Source: Rikenellaceae bacterium
GTDB lineage: Bacteria > Bacteroidota > Bacteroidia > Bacteroidales > Rikenellaceae
Assembly: GCA_020859685.1 (NCBI GenBank)
Contig: JAJBVT010000034.1
Coordinates: 1 to 64,000, forward strand
Length of the DNA stretch: 64,000 bases
Direction: 5' to 3'
The position numbers and the translations under genes are program-made. Below the pieces are notes generated by a model. That model had not been told where the DNA came from. It did no database searches and saw nothing but the letters and a program-made list of their open reading frames with translations. Positions 40,946-49,490 of the stretch are shown piece after piece (the first letter of the stretch is position 1; the number at the start of each line of letters is the position of its first letter).

Positions 40946-40953
40946 TATGTTTG
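40946..40953 (+). promoter_or_regulatory. -7 element of susC
   Basis: TATGTTTG matches TAnnTTTG fully, about 105 bases before the susC ATG. No convincing -33 element. Confidence 0.45.
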
Positions 40954-41057
40954 TCCCGAATAGAATGCGGTTACCCGTCGTGCAAACGGACCAGATTTAC
41001 AAAACTTGCATGCCCGGCCGCTTTATCCGATTGATTTCTAACTTCTAACTTATCTGT

Positions 41058-44000
41058 ATGGACAAAAAACTGAAGCGCAAGCTGTCAGGTTATAAACCTG
41101 CGCTTGCAAGATTCTTCACTGTTGTACTGATGTCTGTTATGACTACGGTCGCGTTCGCCCAGAACAGGACCGTGAACGGTACAGTGAAGGATACTAAAGG
41201 AGCACCGATGCCAGGTGTGAGCGTCTACATACCCGGAACATCTATGGGTACTGTGACAAATGGGGCAGGGGAGTTCTCCCTATCCGGTGTTCCCGACGAT
41301 GCAATAATCCAGGTCAATTTCTTAGGTTACGAACAGCAGGATATTCCTGTTGCGGGCCGTACTACCATCAACGTAGTGATGGAGGAAGATTCCCAGAACA
41401 TCGAGGATGTGGTGGTAATCGGTTACGGTACACAGAGCCGCGCGAATAACGCCGGTTCTATTGCCAAAATTACCTCGGCACAGATCGAAAGCCGCCCTGT
41501 AACCCGCCTCGAAAATGCGCTCCAGGGCCAGATGGCCGGGGTATCGGTGAGGAATACCACCGGTAAGCCGGGTGCGGATATCGAAGTGAGGATCCGTGGT
41601 GCCGCCTCTATTACGGGTGATTCCAAGCCGCTGTACGTAGTGGACGGTATCCCGTTGGAGTCGCTGCAGGGTATCAACCCGGGCGATATCGAATCTATCG
41701 ACGTACTGAAGGATGCCGCCTCCGCGGCCATTTACGGTTCGAGGGGTTCGAACGGTGTGGTACTGGTTACCACCAAGAGGGGCAAGGAAGGAAAGGCTAC
41801 GGTAACGCTGAACGCCTATACCGGTTTCGGTACCCTCGAAAGAAAAGTAGATGTTTTGGACTCGTACGAATGGGTCGAATTTAATAAAAAGTACTATGAC
41901 AGAAAATGGACTCTGAACGGTGGAAGCGCGAGCGATAGCCAGGCAACAAGGATACAGGCGGCTATTGCCGCAGGCGACCTCGCATCCTCCGATATGGGCG
42001 ACAGGGCCGCTCTCTCCGCGATTAAAGGAACGTACGGTTTGTACGACCCGTGGTGGGATTCTACCGGCGATATCGAAGCAATCGACTGGCAGGATGCATT
42101 GTTCCGTAACGCGCCTATCAGCGACGTGCAGCTCAGCATCTCGGGCGCTAACGAAAGGGTGAATTACACCGTATCGGGCGGTATTTTGGACCAGAAGGGT
42201 CTTGTGGCAGGTTCCGAATTCAAAAGGTACACGGGCCGTATAAGGGTAGGTATCAAGGCTAACGATTACCTTACTATCAATGCCAACCTCGCCCCTTCGG
42301 TAAGTAACAGCTACGGTACGCAGGTAGACGGTAAGGACCTTGCGGTAGCCCGCGCGCTCAGTTTCCCGGGATGGGTACCGGCAGGTGCCGGTAAATATGC
42401 CGGTGCGGACCCGTATAAGTTCTATGACGCGTACTGGGGACCCGGTCCCAATAATGTCAGCCCGTACGTACAGGCAACCGGTCCGTTCGCCCGCGAGGAC
42501 TATATCCGTCTCAACTCCTCGGTAGATGCCATCGTAAATGTTTACAAGGGTCTCACGGTTACCGGTACATATGCGTGGAACTACTATACGCGTACAGACC
42601 GTTCCTATACCCCGACCTATATGAGCGGCACATGGGATACTGCGGACTACGAAGGCCAAAGGTCGAGCTCTTCTTACCGTACGTGGATAAACCACAATAC
42701 CCTTGCGCAGGTTCTGGCAAACTATACCCACTCGTGGGCCAACGGCCACTCTCTGGACGTTATGGCAGCCGCTTCTCAGGAACGTACCTCCGACCGGAGT
42801 ACCCGCCAGCAGATGTCCGATTTCCCCAACGACAAGACTTATGTTTTCGATAAGGATAAGGGATCTACCACGGGTTATAATACCACCGCTTATGAGGAGA
42901 ACGCCATCGTTTCCTACTTCGGCCGTGTGATATATAACTACAAGGACAGGTATATTCTTACCGCATCATTCCGTCGAGACGGCTCGTCAAAGTTCGGCCC
43001 GAATAACCGCTGGGGTAACTTCCCGTCGGTAGCCCTTGCATGGAGGTTTACCGAAGAGCCGTTCTTCGGTAACAACGAATGGTTGTCTCAGGGTAAACTG
43101 CGCCTTAGCTGGGGTCTGGCCGGTAACGACCGTATAGGTAACGCGAAATGGATTTCGACTATGGTTTCCCGGAATTACGTTTTTGGCGACGCCTCCACCA
43201 ACGGCTATATAATGAACAACATCGCCAACCCCGACCTCGGTTGGGAATCAACTTCATCGACCAACGTGGGTCTTGACTTTACCTTCCTCAACGGACGTAT
43301 CCAGTTCTCGGCCGACTACTATTATAAGATGACGAAGGATCTCCTTCTCGACACTCCGGTGTCGGCCATAACAGGATTTACCTCCATGACCGACAATGTG
43401 GGCCGTGTACGTAACTGGGGTATGGAATTCGACGTAACGTCGTTCAATATCAGCAAAGCAAACTTCCGTTGGAGTACCGACCTCAATATCTCCTTCAACC
43501 GCAACAAGATTATGGAACTCTCTGACGGTGACGCGGATATTATATTCGGTTCGACGGTAAATGCCCTTATCCACAGGAAAGGTCACGCGATTAACTCATA
43601 TTACCTATACGAAGCTGAACGTACTCTGCGGGAATCAGACTTCGATTCAAACGGAAACGCTTTGGTACCTATCATGGTCAATCAGGGTGTCGGCGATACC
43701 AAATGGAAGGACCAGAACGGTGACGGCGTCATTGACCAAAACGACAAAATAGTTGCAGGAAGCCTCGAACCGAAATTCGAGTGGGGTATCACGAATACCT
43801 TCACCTATAAGAACTGGGACCTCTCGATATTTATCAACGGCCGTATAGGCGGTAAACTACTGGCCTCTGGCTCTCGCGGATGGAACAGAGCGACCGACGG
43901 TCCGGGATGGAACTATCTCAATACCTGGCTTTACGACGCTTACTGGAGCGAGGACGAACCGGGTAACGGTAAGACCCCTGCGTTCTGGGCGACCACGACC

Positions 44001-44261
44001 GGTAACAATTACGACACCAACTGGCTTTACAACGCAACCTACGTGCGTCTCAAAAATATCCAGCTCGGATATAACTGGACGCCTAATTTCAAACAAATCA
44101 GCAACCTGCGGGTTTACGTGTCGTGCGACAACGTATATCTTTGGGACCACTACAAACCCGGCTTCTCACCCGAGGGTGCAACACAGGACAATGCGTCGGC
44201 AGACTGGGGTTCGTATCCCGTTCCGCGTACATTCATCGTCGGAGTCAGTATAACATTCTAA
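41058..44261 (+). CDS. SusC/RagA-type TonB-dependent outer membrane transporter
   Basis: Imports oligosaccharides across the outer membrane, driven by TonB. It has 1067 residues: an export signal to about residue 35, a carboxypeptidase-regulatory-like domain (about 37 to 115, NGTVKDTKGAPMPGVSVYIP), the plug (about 120 to 230, with VVVIGYGTQSRANNAGSIAK and YVVDGIPLESLQGINPGDIE), then the beta barrel ending in the aromatic FIVGVSITF. The plug retains DAASAAIYGSRGSNGVVLVT, the usual SusC signature. susD follows in 15 bases, and the locus around it predicts rhamnogalacturonan oligosaccharides as cargo. Likely controlled by the hybrid regulator at 46-48 kb. Confidence 0.97.
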   Translation: MDKKLKRKLSGYKPALARFFTVVLMSVMTTVAFAQNRTVNGTVKDTKGAPMPGVSVYIPGTSMGTVTNGAGEFSLSGVPDDAIIQVNFLGYEQQDIPVAGRTTINVVMEEDSQNIEDVVVIGYGTQSRANNAGSIAKITSAQIESRPVTRLENALQGQMAGVSVRNTTGKPGADIEVRIRGAASITGDSKPLYVVDGIPLESLQGINPGDIESIDVLKDAASAAIYGSRGSNGVVLVTTKRGKEGKATVTLNAYTGFGTLERKVDVLDSYEWVEFNKKYYDRKWTLNGGSASDSQATRIQAAIAAGDLASSDMGDRAALSAIKGTYGLYDPWWDSTGDIEAIDWQDALFRNAPISDVQLSISGANERVNYTVSGGILDQKGLVAGSEFKRYTGRIRVGIKANDYLTINANLAPSVSNSYGTQVDGKDLAVARALSFPGWVPAGAGKYAGADPYKFYDAYWGPGPNNVSPYVQATGPFAREDYIRLNSSVDAIVNVYKGLTVTGTYAWNYYTRTDRSYTPTYMSGTWDTADYEGQRSSSSYRTWINHNTLAQVLANYTHSWANGHSLDVMAAASQERTSDRSTRQQMSDFPNDKTYVFDKDKGSTTGYNTTAYEENAIVSYFGRVIYNYKDRYILTASFRRDGSSKFGPNNRWGNFPSVALAWRFTEEPFFGNNEWLSQGKLRLSWGLAGNDRIGNAKWISTMVSRNYVFGDASTNGYIMNNIANPDLGWESTSSTNVGLDFTFLNGRIQFSADYYYKMTKDLLLDTPVSAITGFTSMTDNVGRVRNWGMEFDVTSFNISKANFRWSTDLNISFNRNKIMELSDGDADIIFGSTVNALIHRKGHAINSYYLYEAERTLRESDFDSNGNALVPIMVNQGVGDTKWKDQNGDGVIDQNDKIVAGSLEPKFEWGITNTFTYKNWDLSIFINGRIGGKLLASGSRGWNRATDGPGWNYLNTWLYDAYWSEDEPGNGKTPAFWATTTGNNYDTNWLYNATYVRLKNIQLGYNWTPNFKQISNLRVYVSCDNVYLWDHYKPGFSPEGATQDNASADWGSYPVPRTFIVGVSITF

Positions 44262-44276
44262 AGCACACATTTCGTT

Positions 44277-45800
44277 ATGAAAAGATTATTAATACTGTTC
44301 TTTATAGCGGCCTATGCCACGTCGTGTACCGATATAATAGACATATATCCCGTCGAGAACATGTCCTCGGACCAGTTCTTTGAAAATGAAGTGGAAGTGA
44401 ACCAGGCCGTAGCCGGTATGTATTCCCGTTTGGGACGTAACGGTACCAACGACGACCTTCCGTCCATCCTATACCTGATGCTCTCCGAAAGCCGTTCTGA
44501 TAACTGGTTTATGGCTACCGCTCCCAATGCACAGCGCGACCAGGCCGATATACGCCGTTTTCAGGTGCAAACCAGCAACGGCTGGGTTAGTGCTGGTTTC
44601 AACAGGCTTTATACATTGATTGCCGACGCAAATTTGATTATCGAGTCGGTCGACGAGGATACCTACCGGAGACAAAGGGCCGAGGCACATTTCCTCCGTG
44701 CCTACGCCTATTTCGAACTGGTCCGTACCTGGGGTGACGTACCGTTGGTCCTGAAGCCGATAGCCAGACATGAGGCCCTTACATACGAACGTACCCCGTC
44801 GACCGATGTGTACGCACAGGTGATAGAAGACTTACAGTATGCCATCGCGAACCTCGATGATATGCCTACCGGAGAGGATGCCGGACATGCCGGTGCGTGG
44901 GCCGCAAGGACTCTGCTCGCATACGCATATTGTACGATGGCCGGTTATCCGCTCAATGACGGAACCGCTTACCAAAAGGCCGTGGACGTTCTCTCTCCGA
45001 TAATCAATAACCTATCGGGACGCTTTGCACCCAACTATGCGGATATTTTCGATATCGACCAGGAAGATACCTGGGACCTGTTTTCTGTTCAGTTCCAGTC
45101 GGGTAATGCCGGTCTTGGCTCGTCGCTTCCGGGTTATGAAGTGGGCGGCGGTTCTTCCACTGCGACCATGTACCCCGAATGGGCTTATTCCGGATACACG
45201 GTACAGGGGCAGGATTTCCGGGTGGATAACGGTCTGGTTGACGATATGCTCCTCGAGGGCGACCAGCGCGCCGATTTCCCCATACTGACGGAAGGTTACA
45301 ATTCAGTGGACAAAGATGGTAATTTAGAATGGGTATCAAAGCCTTACCTCCTTATAAAGTACCTCGTTCGTGACAATACCAACAATGTTATCAAAGCATG
45401 GAACGACTACCCGCTCAATTGCCCAATCCTACGCGTATCGGACGCCTACCTGCTATATGCCGAGGCGCTTATCGGAGTTACTCGTGCATCGGAAGCGTTA
45501 CCGTGGATAAATCTGGTGCGCACCCGTGCGGGAATCCAGCCGCTCACGGGCACCCCGACGCTGGCCGACGTTATGGACGAACGCCGCAAGGAGTTTATCG
45601 GCGAGGGTAAACGCTATTTCGACCTTGTAAGGCAGGGCGAAACCGTATTCCTAAGTTCACTCAGGACCTTCCTCGACGATAACAACCAGGTAAGCACCGA
45701 GTACGGCGCGAGTTACCCGACCGCAAGGGATATGCTCCTTCCGATACCTTACTCGACTATTACCATTAATACTGATTGGGACCAGAATTCTGGTTACTAA
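44277..45800 (+). CDS. SusD/RagB-type surface glycan-binding lipoprotein
   Basis: Lid partner of SusC that binds oligosaccharides on the cell surface. It has 507 residues with a lipoprotein signal ending AYATSC. Helical TPR-like features include QAVAGMYSRLGRNG, RAEAHFLRAYAYFELVRTWG and VPLVLKPIARHEALTYERTP. The C-terminal part has RVSDAYLLYAEALIGVTRAS and DERRKEFIGEGKRYFDLVRQ, typical of the family, and it ends with the usual LPIPYSTI...DQNSGY. It lies 15 bases after susC and is followed by a strong terminator. Confidence 0.97.
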   Translation: MKRLLILFFIAAYATSCTDIIDIYPVENMSSDQFFENEVEVNQAVAGMYSRLGRNGTNDDLPSILYLMLSESRSDNWFMATAPNAQRDQADIRRFQVQTSNGWVSAGFNRLYTLIADANLIIESVDEDTYRRQRAEAHFLRAYAYFELVRTWGDVPLVLKPIARHEALTYERTPSTDVYAQVIEDLQYAIANLDDMPTGEDAGHAGAWAARTLLAYAYCTMAGYPLNDGTAYQKAVDVLSPIINNLSGRFAPNYADIFDIDQEDTWDLFSVQFQSGNAGLGSSLPGYEVGGGSSTATMYPEWAYSGYTVQGQDFRVDNGLVDDMLLEGDQRADFPILTEGYNSVDKDGNLEWVSKPYLLIKYLVRDNTNNVIKAWNDYPLNCPILRVSDAYLLYAEALIGVTRASEALPWINLVRTRAGIQPLTGTPTLADVMDERRKEFIGEGKRYFDLVRQGETVFLSSLRTFLDDNNQVSTEYGASYPTARDMLLPIPYSTITINTDWDQNSGY

Positions 45801-45824
45801 TATTTCTTTGGTTAGATGAGGGGA

Positions 45825-45855
45825 GGCCCGCACCATTAGGTGCGGGCCCCTTTTT
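45825..45855 (+). terminator. Terminator after susD
   Basis: Perfect stem GGCCCGCACC / GGTGCGGGCC with loop ATTA, followed by CC and five T residues. Confidence 0.93.
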
Positions 45856-46256
45856 GTGGTCACAACTTAGACGGTAATGGGCTTAGTTGCAGCAGTGTTA
45901 TAAATTGTGAATGGGGTGGAGAACCGGAATAGGTCTCAATATTGCCCGCCGCCGGAACTCGGAAAACAGGCGGCCGTATCTGGATGGATTGTATGCCGTG
46001 GGGGTAAGAGATAAGCCCTATCTAAGAAGAGTTGCCGGTTCCGGGATTAGCAAAAAACCGGTATACTGTATTGTACCACGACCGGAGTATTATACTTCGG
46101 ATATTATGCCGGTGCCGGACCATATACTTAGCGAAACCCTATTGCATTAAAGAGTAGAAGTCATCTACCGGTTTATTAAACCTGGGCACCGGAAACCGAA
46201 CCCGAACAGGTCTTATACCCATAGAAGAAAACTCTCGCAAGAGTAACTCGGGGCCT
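45856..46256. other. Intergenic region after susD
   Basis: 400 bases between the susD terminator and the regulator stop. An open frame of 79 codons at 45911-46150 has no recognisable content and I do not call it. A small hairpin (ACTCT, CGCA, AGAGT) lies near 46230 and may help end the regulator transcript. Confidence 0.35.
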
Positions 46257-48155
46257 TTATTTACCCAGCAGATCGTTCCGGTACTGGGTGGGAGTCCGGC
46301 CGAAATAGGCCTTGAAACATTTGCTGAAGTAGAGCGGGTCGTTGAAACCGACGCAGTAGGCCACTTCGGAGACGTTGAGTTCCGGGTCGGAAAACATTCC
46401 GGCCGCCGTCTTTAGACGGACGGTCCGCAGGTATTCGTTCGGAGTCTGCCCGGTAACTCCTTTTACCTTCTGGTAGAACGCGTTACGGCTCATTCCCATA
46501 CCCTTCATAAGTTCGTCCACCGTGAGGTCGTGCTTTCGCAGGTTGGACTCTATGAGTTCGTGCAGTTTATTGAAGAATGCCTTGTCGCGGTCGGACTCGG
46601 TAGTTAGCCGGGCACCGGGTTCTTGCGAGAACTTTTGCTGGAGGTGTTCGCGCTGCTCTATAAATTTTACGATACGTGTATAGAGAAGCTTGATGCTGAA
46701 CGGTTTGGCTATATATGCGTCCGCACCGGCCTCGGCACCTTTAATCTGGTACTCGTCCGAAACATGCCCGGTGAGCAAAATAACCGGAATATGGCTCGTA
46801 GCGAAGTCCGATTTGATTTTGGATACCACTTCGAACCCGTTCACCCCGGGCATCATAACGTCGCATATCACAAGGTCGGGCTGTTCGGCCAAGGCGGTCT
46901 CCAACCCGAGTGTCCCGTTGCTGGCATTCAAAACGGTGAAATATTTGCCTAACTGGTCGCACACCATTTCCCGGATTTCGTCCTCGTCTTCTATAATAAG
47001 TATCTTGTACTCCTTGAGCTGTTTCAGCAGGGCGGGGGCTGTATCTTCCCTGTCGGATGCCGCCCTATCCTTGTGGATGGCTATGCCGGGCGCGGCAATC
47101 TCGGATATCCACTCTTTGTCGTAACTGTCGTCCGACAAAGGCAGGTAGACCGACAGGCTGGCTCCGCCGAGTTCCGAACGGTCGGCATACTCATGGTAAC
47201 CGCAGTGCGACAGGGCCACTTCCGAAATCATCGGAAGGCTAAGACCGGCAAGGGAAGCATTGGCGCCCCCGTTCTGACCGGTATTCCTGTTTTCACTCCC
47301 CGGTCCCGTACCGTTGCGACCGCTGTCCGATATATTCAGCATAAAAGTATTCTCCTCCTCCGAAAAGCTGAGCTGAATTCTCACCGCGCCGCCGTCGGGT
47401 ACGCTGTCGAACGAGTGGGCGAGCAGGTTGTAGGCGATTTTATCCATCTTTTTCCGGTCGAGAAGTATCTTGCACTCTTCGCGGTTCGAAAGGAAGGCAT
47501 AGTCGATATTTCGGTCACGGGCGATATCGTGGAAATTGTCGTATACACCCCGGAAAAAAGCCACTGCTTCGGTGTATTGCAGGTTAAGCTCATTGTCCGG
47601 TTCACCCCCGTGGCCGAGCTGTTGTAACTGTTCCGCCAGCCCGAGCAGCCGTTGTGAACCAGCCGAAAGCGTATCGAGCAGTTTATTCACCTCCGGGTCG
47701 TGCCCGTGTATCGAGAGGCTATCGATGGCACCGCGTACCATCGTCAGCGGGGTTTTGAACTCATGCGAAAGGTTGTGGAACGTATGCAGTTTCTGCTCCG
47801 CTTTACGCCTTTCGTTGCGCAGGGCGCGGCGCAGAAGCCGTATCTTGCGGCCCGACCTCCAAAGTATGAACCCTAACAGGCCTGACAGGATTATAATAGC
47901 GGCCAGATACCCCTCCATACTACCGTCGGTCGAGAGAGGAACCATCCGGTTCGGAACTGCAAAGGATGCGAGTGTACCGGTGCTGTTACGGAAAAGATGA
48001 AGATTTGAATCGATTAGGCCGCGGATAACCGGCCCCGAGAGGCGGGGTAAGTTCGGCTGCAAACCGGTAATATCCCGTACCGGTCTGGTCAATTTGCCCG
48101 GAATTCGGAAAACTGAGAATATTGTGCTGAATAGAAAGGATAAATTTATACGCAT
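46257..48155 (-). CDS. Atypical hybrid two-component regulator (kinase-like, receiver, AraC-type HTH)
   Basis: Inner-membrane regulator of 632 residues, probably controlling the adjacent pectin locus. A hydrophobic N-terminus (about 5 to 16), a periplasmic piece of only about 60 residues and a membrane helix (about 83 to 100) replace the usual sensor of several hundred residues. The HisKA segment has FHNLSHEFKTPLTMV (His131). The ATPase part is degenerate: the N box reads YNLLAHSFD (second Asn replaced by His247), the G1 box keeps DSG (277), and the G2 box reads SLAGLSLP without its first glycines. The receiver is intact (IEDEDEI, Asp432 in VICDVMMPG, Thr462, Lys484). A C-terminal AraC helix-turn-helix (about 530 to 625, VAYCVGFNDPLYFSKCFKAY) follows. 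Confidence 0.92.
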   Translation of the reverse strand: MRINLSFLFSTIFSVFRIPGKLTRPVRDITGLQPNLPRLSGPVIRGLIDSNLHLFRNSTGTLASFAVPNRMVPLSTDGSMEGYLAAIIILSGLLGFILWRSGRKIRLLRRALRNERRKAEQKLHTFHNLSHEFKTPLTMVRGAIDSLSIHGHDPEVNKLLDTLSAGSQRLLGLAEQLQQLGHGGEPDNELNLQYTEAVAFFRGVYDNFHDIARDRNIDYAFLSNREECKILLDRKKMDKIAYNLLAHSFDSVPDGGAVRIQLSFSEEENTFMLNISDSGRNGTGPGSENRNTGQNGGANASLAGLSLPMISEVALSHCGYHEYADRSELGGASLSVYLPLSDDSYDKEWISEIAAPGIAIHKDRAASDREDTAPALLKQLKEYKILIIEDEDEIREMVCDQLGKYFTVLNASNGTLGLETALAEQPDLVICDVMMPGVNGFEVVSKIKSDFATSHIPVILLTGHVSDEYQIKGAEAGADAYIAKPFSIKLLYTRIVKFIEQREHLQQKFSQEPGARLTTESDRDKAFFNKLHELIESNLRKHDLTVDELMKGMGMSRNAFYQKVKGVTGQTPNEYLRTVRLKTAAGMFSDPELNVSEVAYCVGFNDPLYFSKCFKAYFGRTPTQYRNDLLGK

Positions 48156-48422
48156 AGTATCCGTCTCTGGCTATTCGACAGGGCCTATGTGACAACCTGT
48201 GCCTGGGTTATTAAATAGTTTGGGATAGATTATTAAGGTTGCACCACAAAGTTAATAGTTTTTCGCATTTACCGAAACCATATATGTTATTTGCGGGTGG
48301 AATTACAATACTCTCAGTCGGAAACCGGACTTACGGGTAGCTTCTGTTGCAGGGTGGAAGAGGCGGTCCTGCTCCCGGGAATGAAATTATCCATATATTT
48401 ATAAGCAATAAACAGTGATAAT

Positions 48423-49142
48423 ATGGCCCTTCTTGAAGTGTGCGCCGAGTCGATAGATTCGGCTCTTACGGCCGAGCGGTGCGGAGCAGCGAGGATAGAG
48501 TTCTGCGATAATATGCACGAGGGCGGCACTACCCCCTCGGCCGGAAATATTACCATACTGCGGGATGCTCTGAATATCGAACTGTTCCCGATTATACGTC
48601 CTCGGGGCGGTGATTTCGTCTACACCGACCGGGAGTTCGAGGCGATGCTCGAAGACGTGCGGTTCTGCGGAAGGACGGGCTGCGACGGGATTGTGACGGG
48701 GGTCCTCACGCCGGAAGGCGCGGTTGATACCGCCCGGTGCCGGGAGCTGGCCGCGCTGGCAGCATCGCTGGGTATGAAGGCGGCTTTCCACCGGGCGTTC
48801 GACGTGTGCGGAGACCCGGATAGCGCTTTGGAAGATATAATCGGTATCGGCTTTATCCGTATACTGACGTCCGGTGGCGCCGCGGCGGCGCCGGAAGGAG
48901 TTACGGAACTACGACGGCTGGTCCAAAAGGCGGCTGGTCGGATAGCGATAATGCCCGGCGGCGGTGTGACCCCGGAAAACGCAGCGGGAATATTGCACCG
49001 GACCGGGTGCCGGGAGATACACGGCACTTTTAGCAGCCGGTACGAGAGTCCGTCACCCGGCCCTGTATGGGCGAACTGCTCACGCCGGCAGGCCGACCCG
49101 GTGAAGATAAGGAAGGTATACGAAACCATCAAAGATTTATAA
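48423..49142 (+). CDS. cutC: CutC family protein
   Basis: TIM-barrel protein of 239 residues, annotated in other bacteria as a copper homeostasis protein, although that role is disputed. N-terminal motif LLEVCAESIDSALTAERCGA, then RIEFCDNMHEGGTTPSAGNI, IIRPRGGDFVYTDREFEAM and CDGIVTGVLTPEGAVD. Later HRAFDVCGDPDSALEDIIGI and IMPGGGVTPENA are well conserved in the family. No copper-binding cluster is obvious. It is a single gene diverging from the hybrid regulator. Confidence 0.92.
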   Translation: MALLEVCAESIDSALTAERCGAARIEFCDNMHEGGTTPSAGNITILRDALNIELFPIIRPRGGDFVYTDREFEAMLEDVRFCGRTGCDGIVTGVLTPEGAVDTARCRELAALAASLGMKAAFHRAFDVCGDPDSALEDIIGIGFIRILTSGGAAAAPEGVTELRRLVQKAAGRIAIMPGGGVTPENAAGILHRTGCREIHGTFSSRYESPSPGPVWANCSRRQADPVKIRKVYETIKDL

Positions 49143-49490
49143 GGATGGCGATTAAGCAGATAAATTGCGGGTCATTGCCATAATCACGCTCATGTCGGAA
49201 CGTGCACCCTGTTGCAGCGAAATCGGGGTCCATCATAAACGTGCCGGGTGCCGCGACGGCTATGTGATTTATACCCGGGGCGGGACAAACAAAACAGGGA
49301 GGAACTGCGTCCTCCCTGTCCGGCTGGCTAATCTCGTTCGGTAGGTTTCAAGGGAACAGGCTAAGGACCCTCGTCGTCCCCGGGGGGAATCAGTTTGGGG
49401 CGTCTGCCGGTACCGGGATTAGCGGATGTGTATTTATTAAAGTGCTTATTTATTTTAAAGTATACCGTTTGAGTTAAATAACAACATAAG
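49143..49490. other. Intergenic region between convergent cutC and the VWA gene
   Basis: 348 bases, no gene. A perfect hairpin (ACAGGGAGGA, loop ACTGCG, TCCTCCCTGT) at 49294-49319 may act as a terminator for either strand, though it lacks a T tract. Confidence 0.5.

Larger units (their letters stand above)
40706..41057. other. Intergenic region before susC
   Basis: 352 bases holding the terminator of the GH105 gene and a -7 element for susC, both listed separately. The middle is A+T-rich, with no gene. Confidence 0.5.

Noticed and set aside
45911-46150. Open frame of 79 codons after susD
   Set aside because: No signal, domain or promoter, and residue content (many Arg, Tyr and Pro) like a chance frame in G+C-rich DNA.
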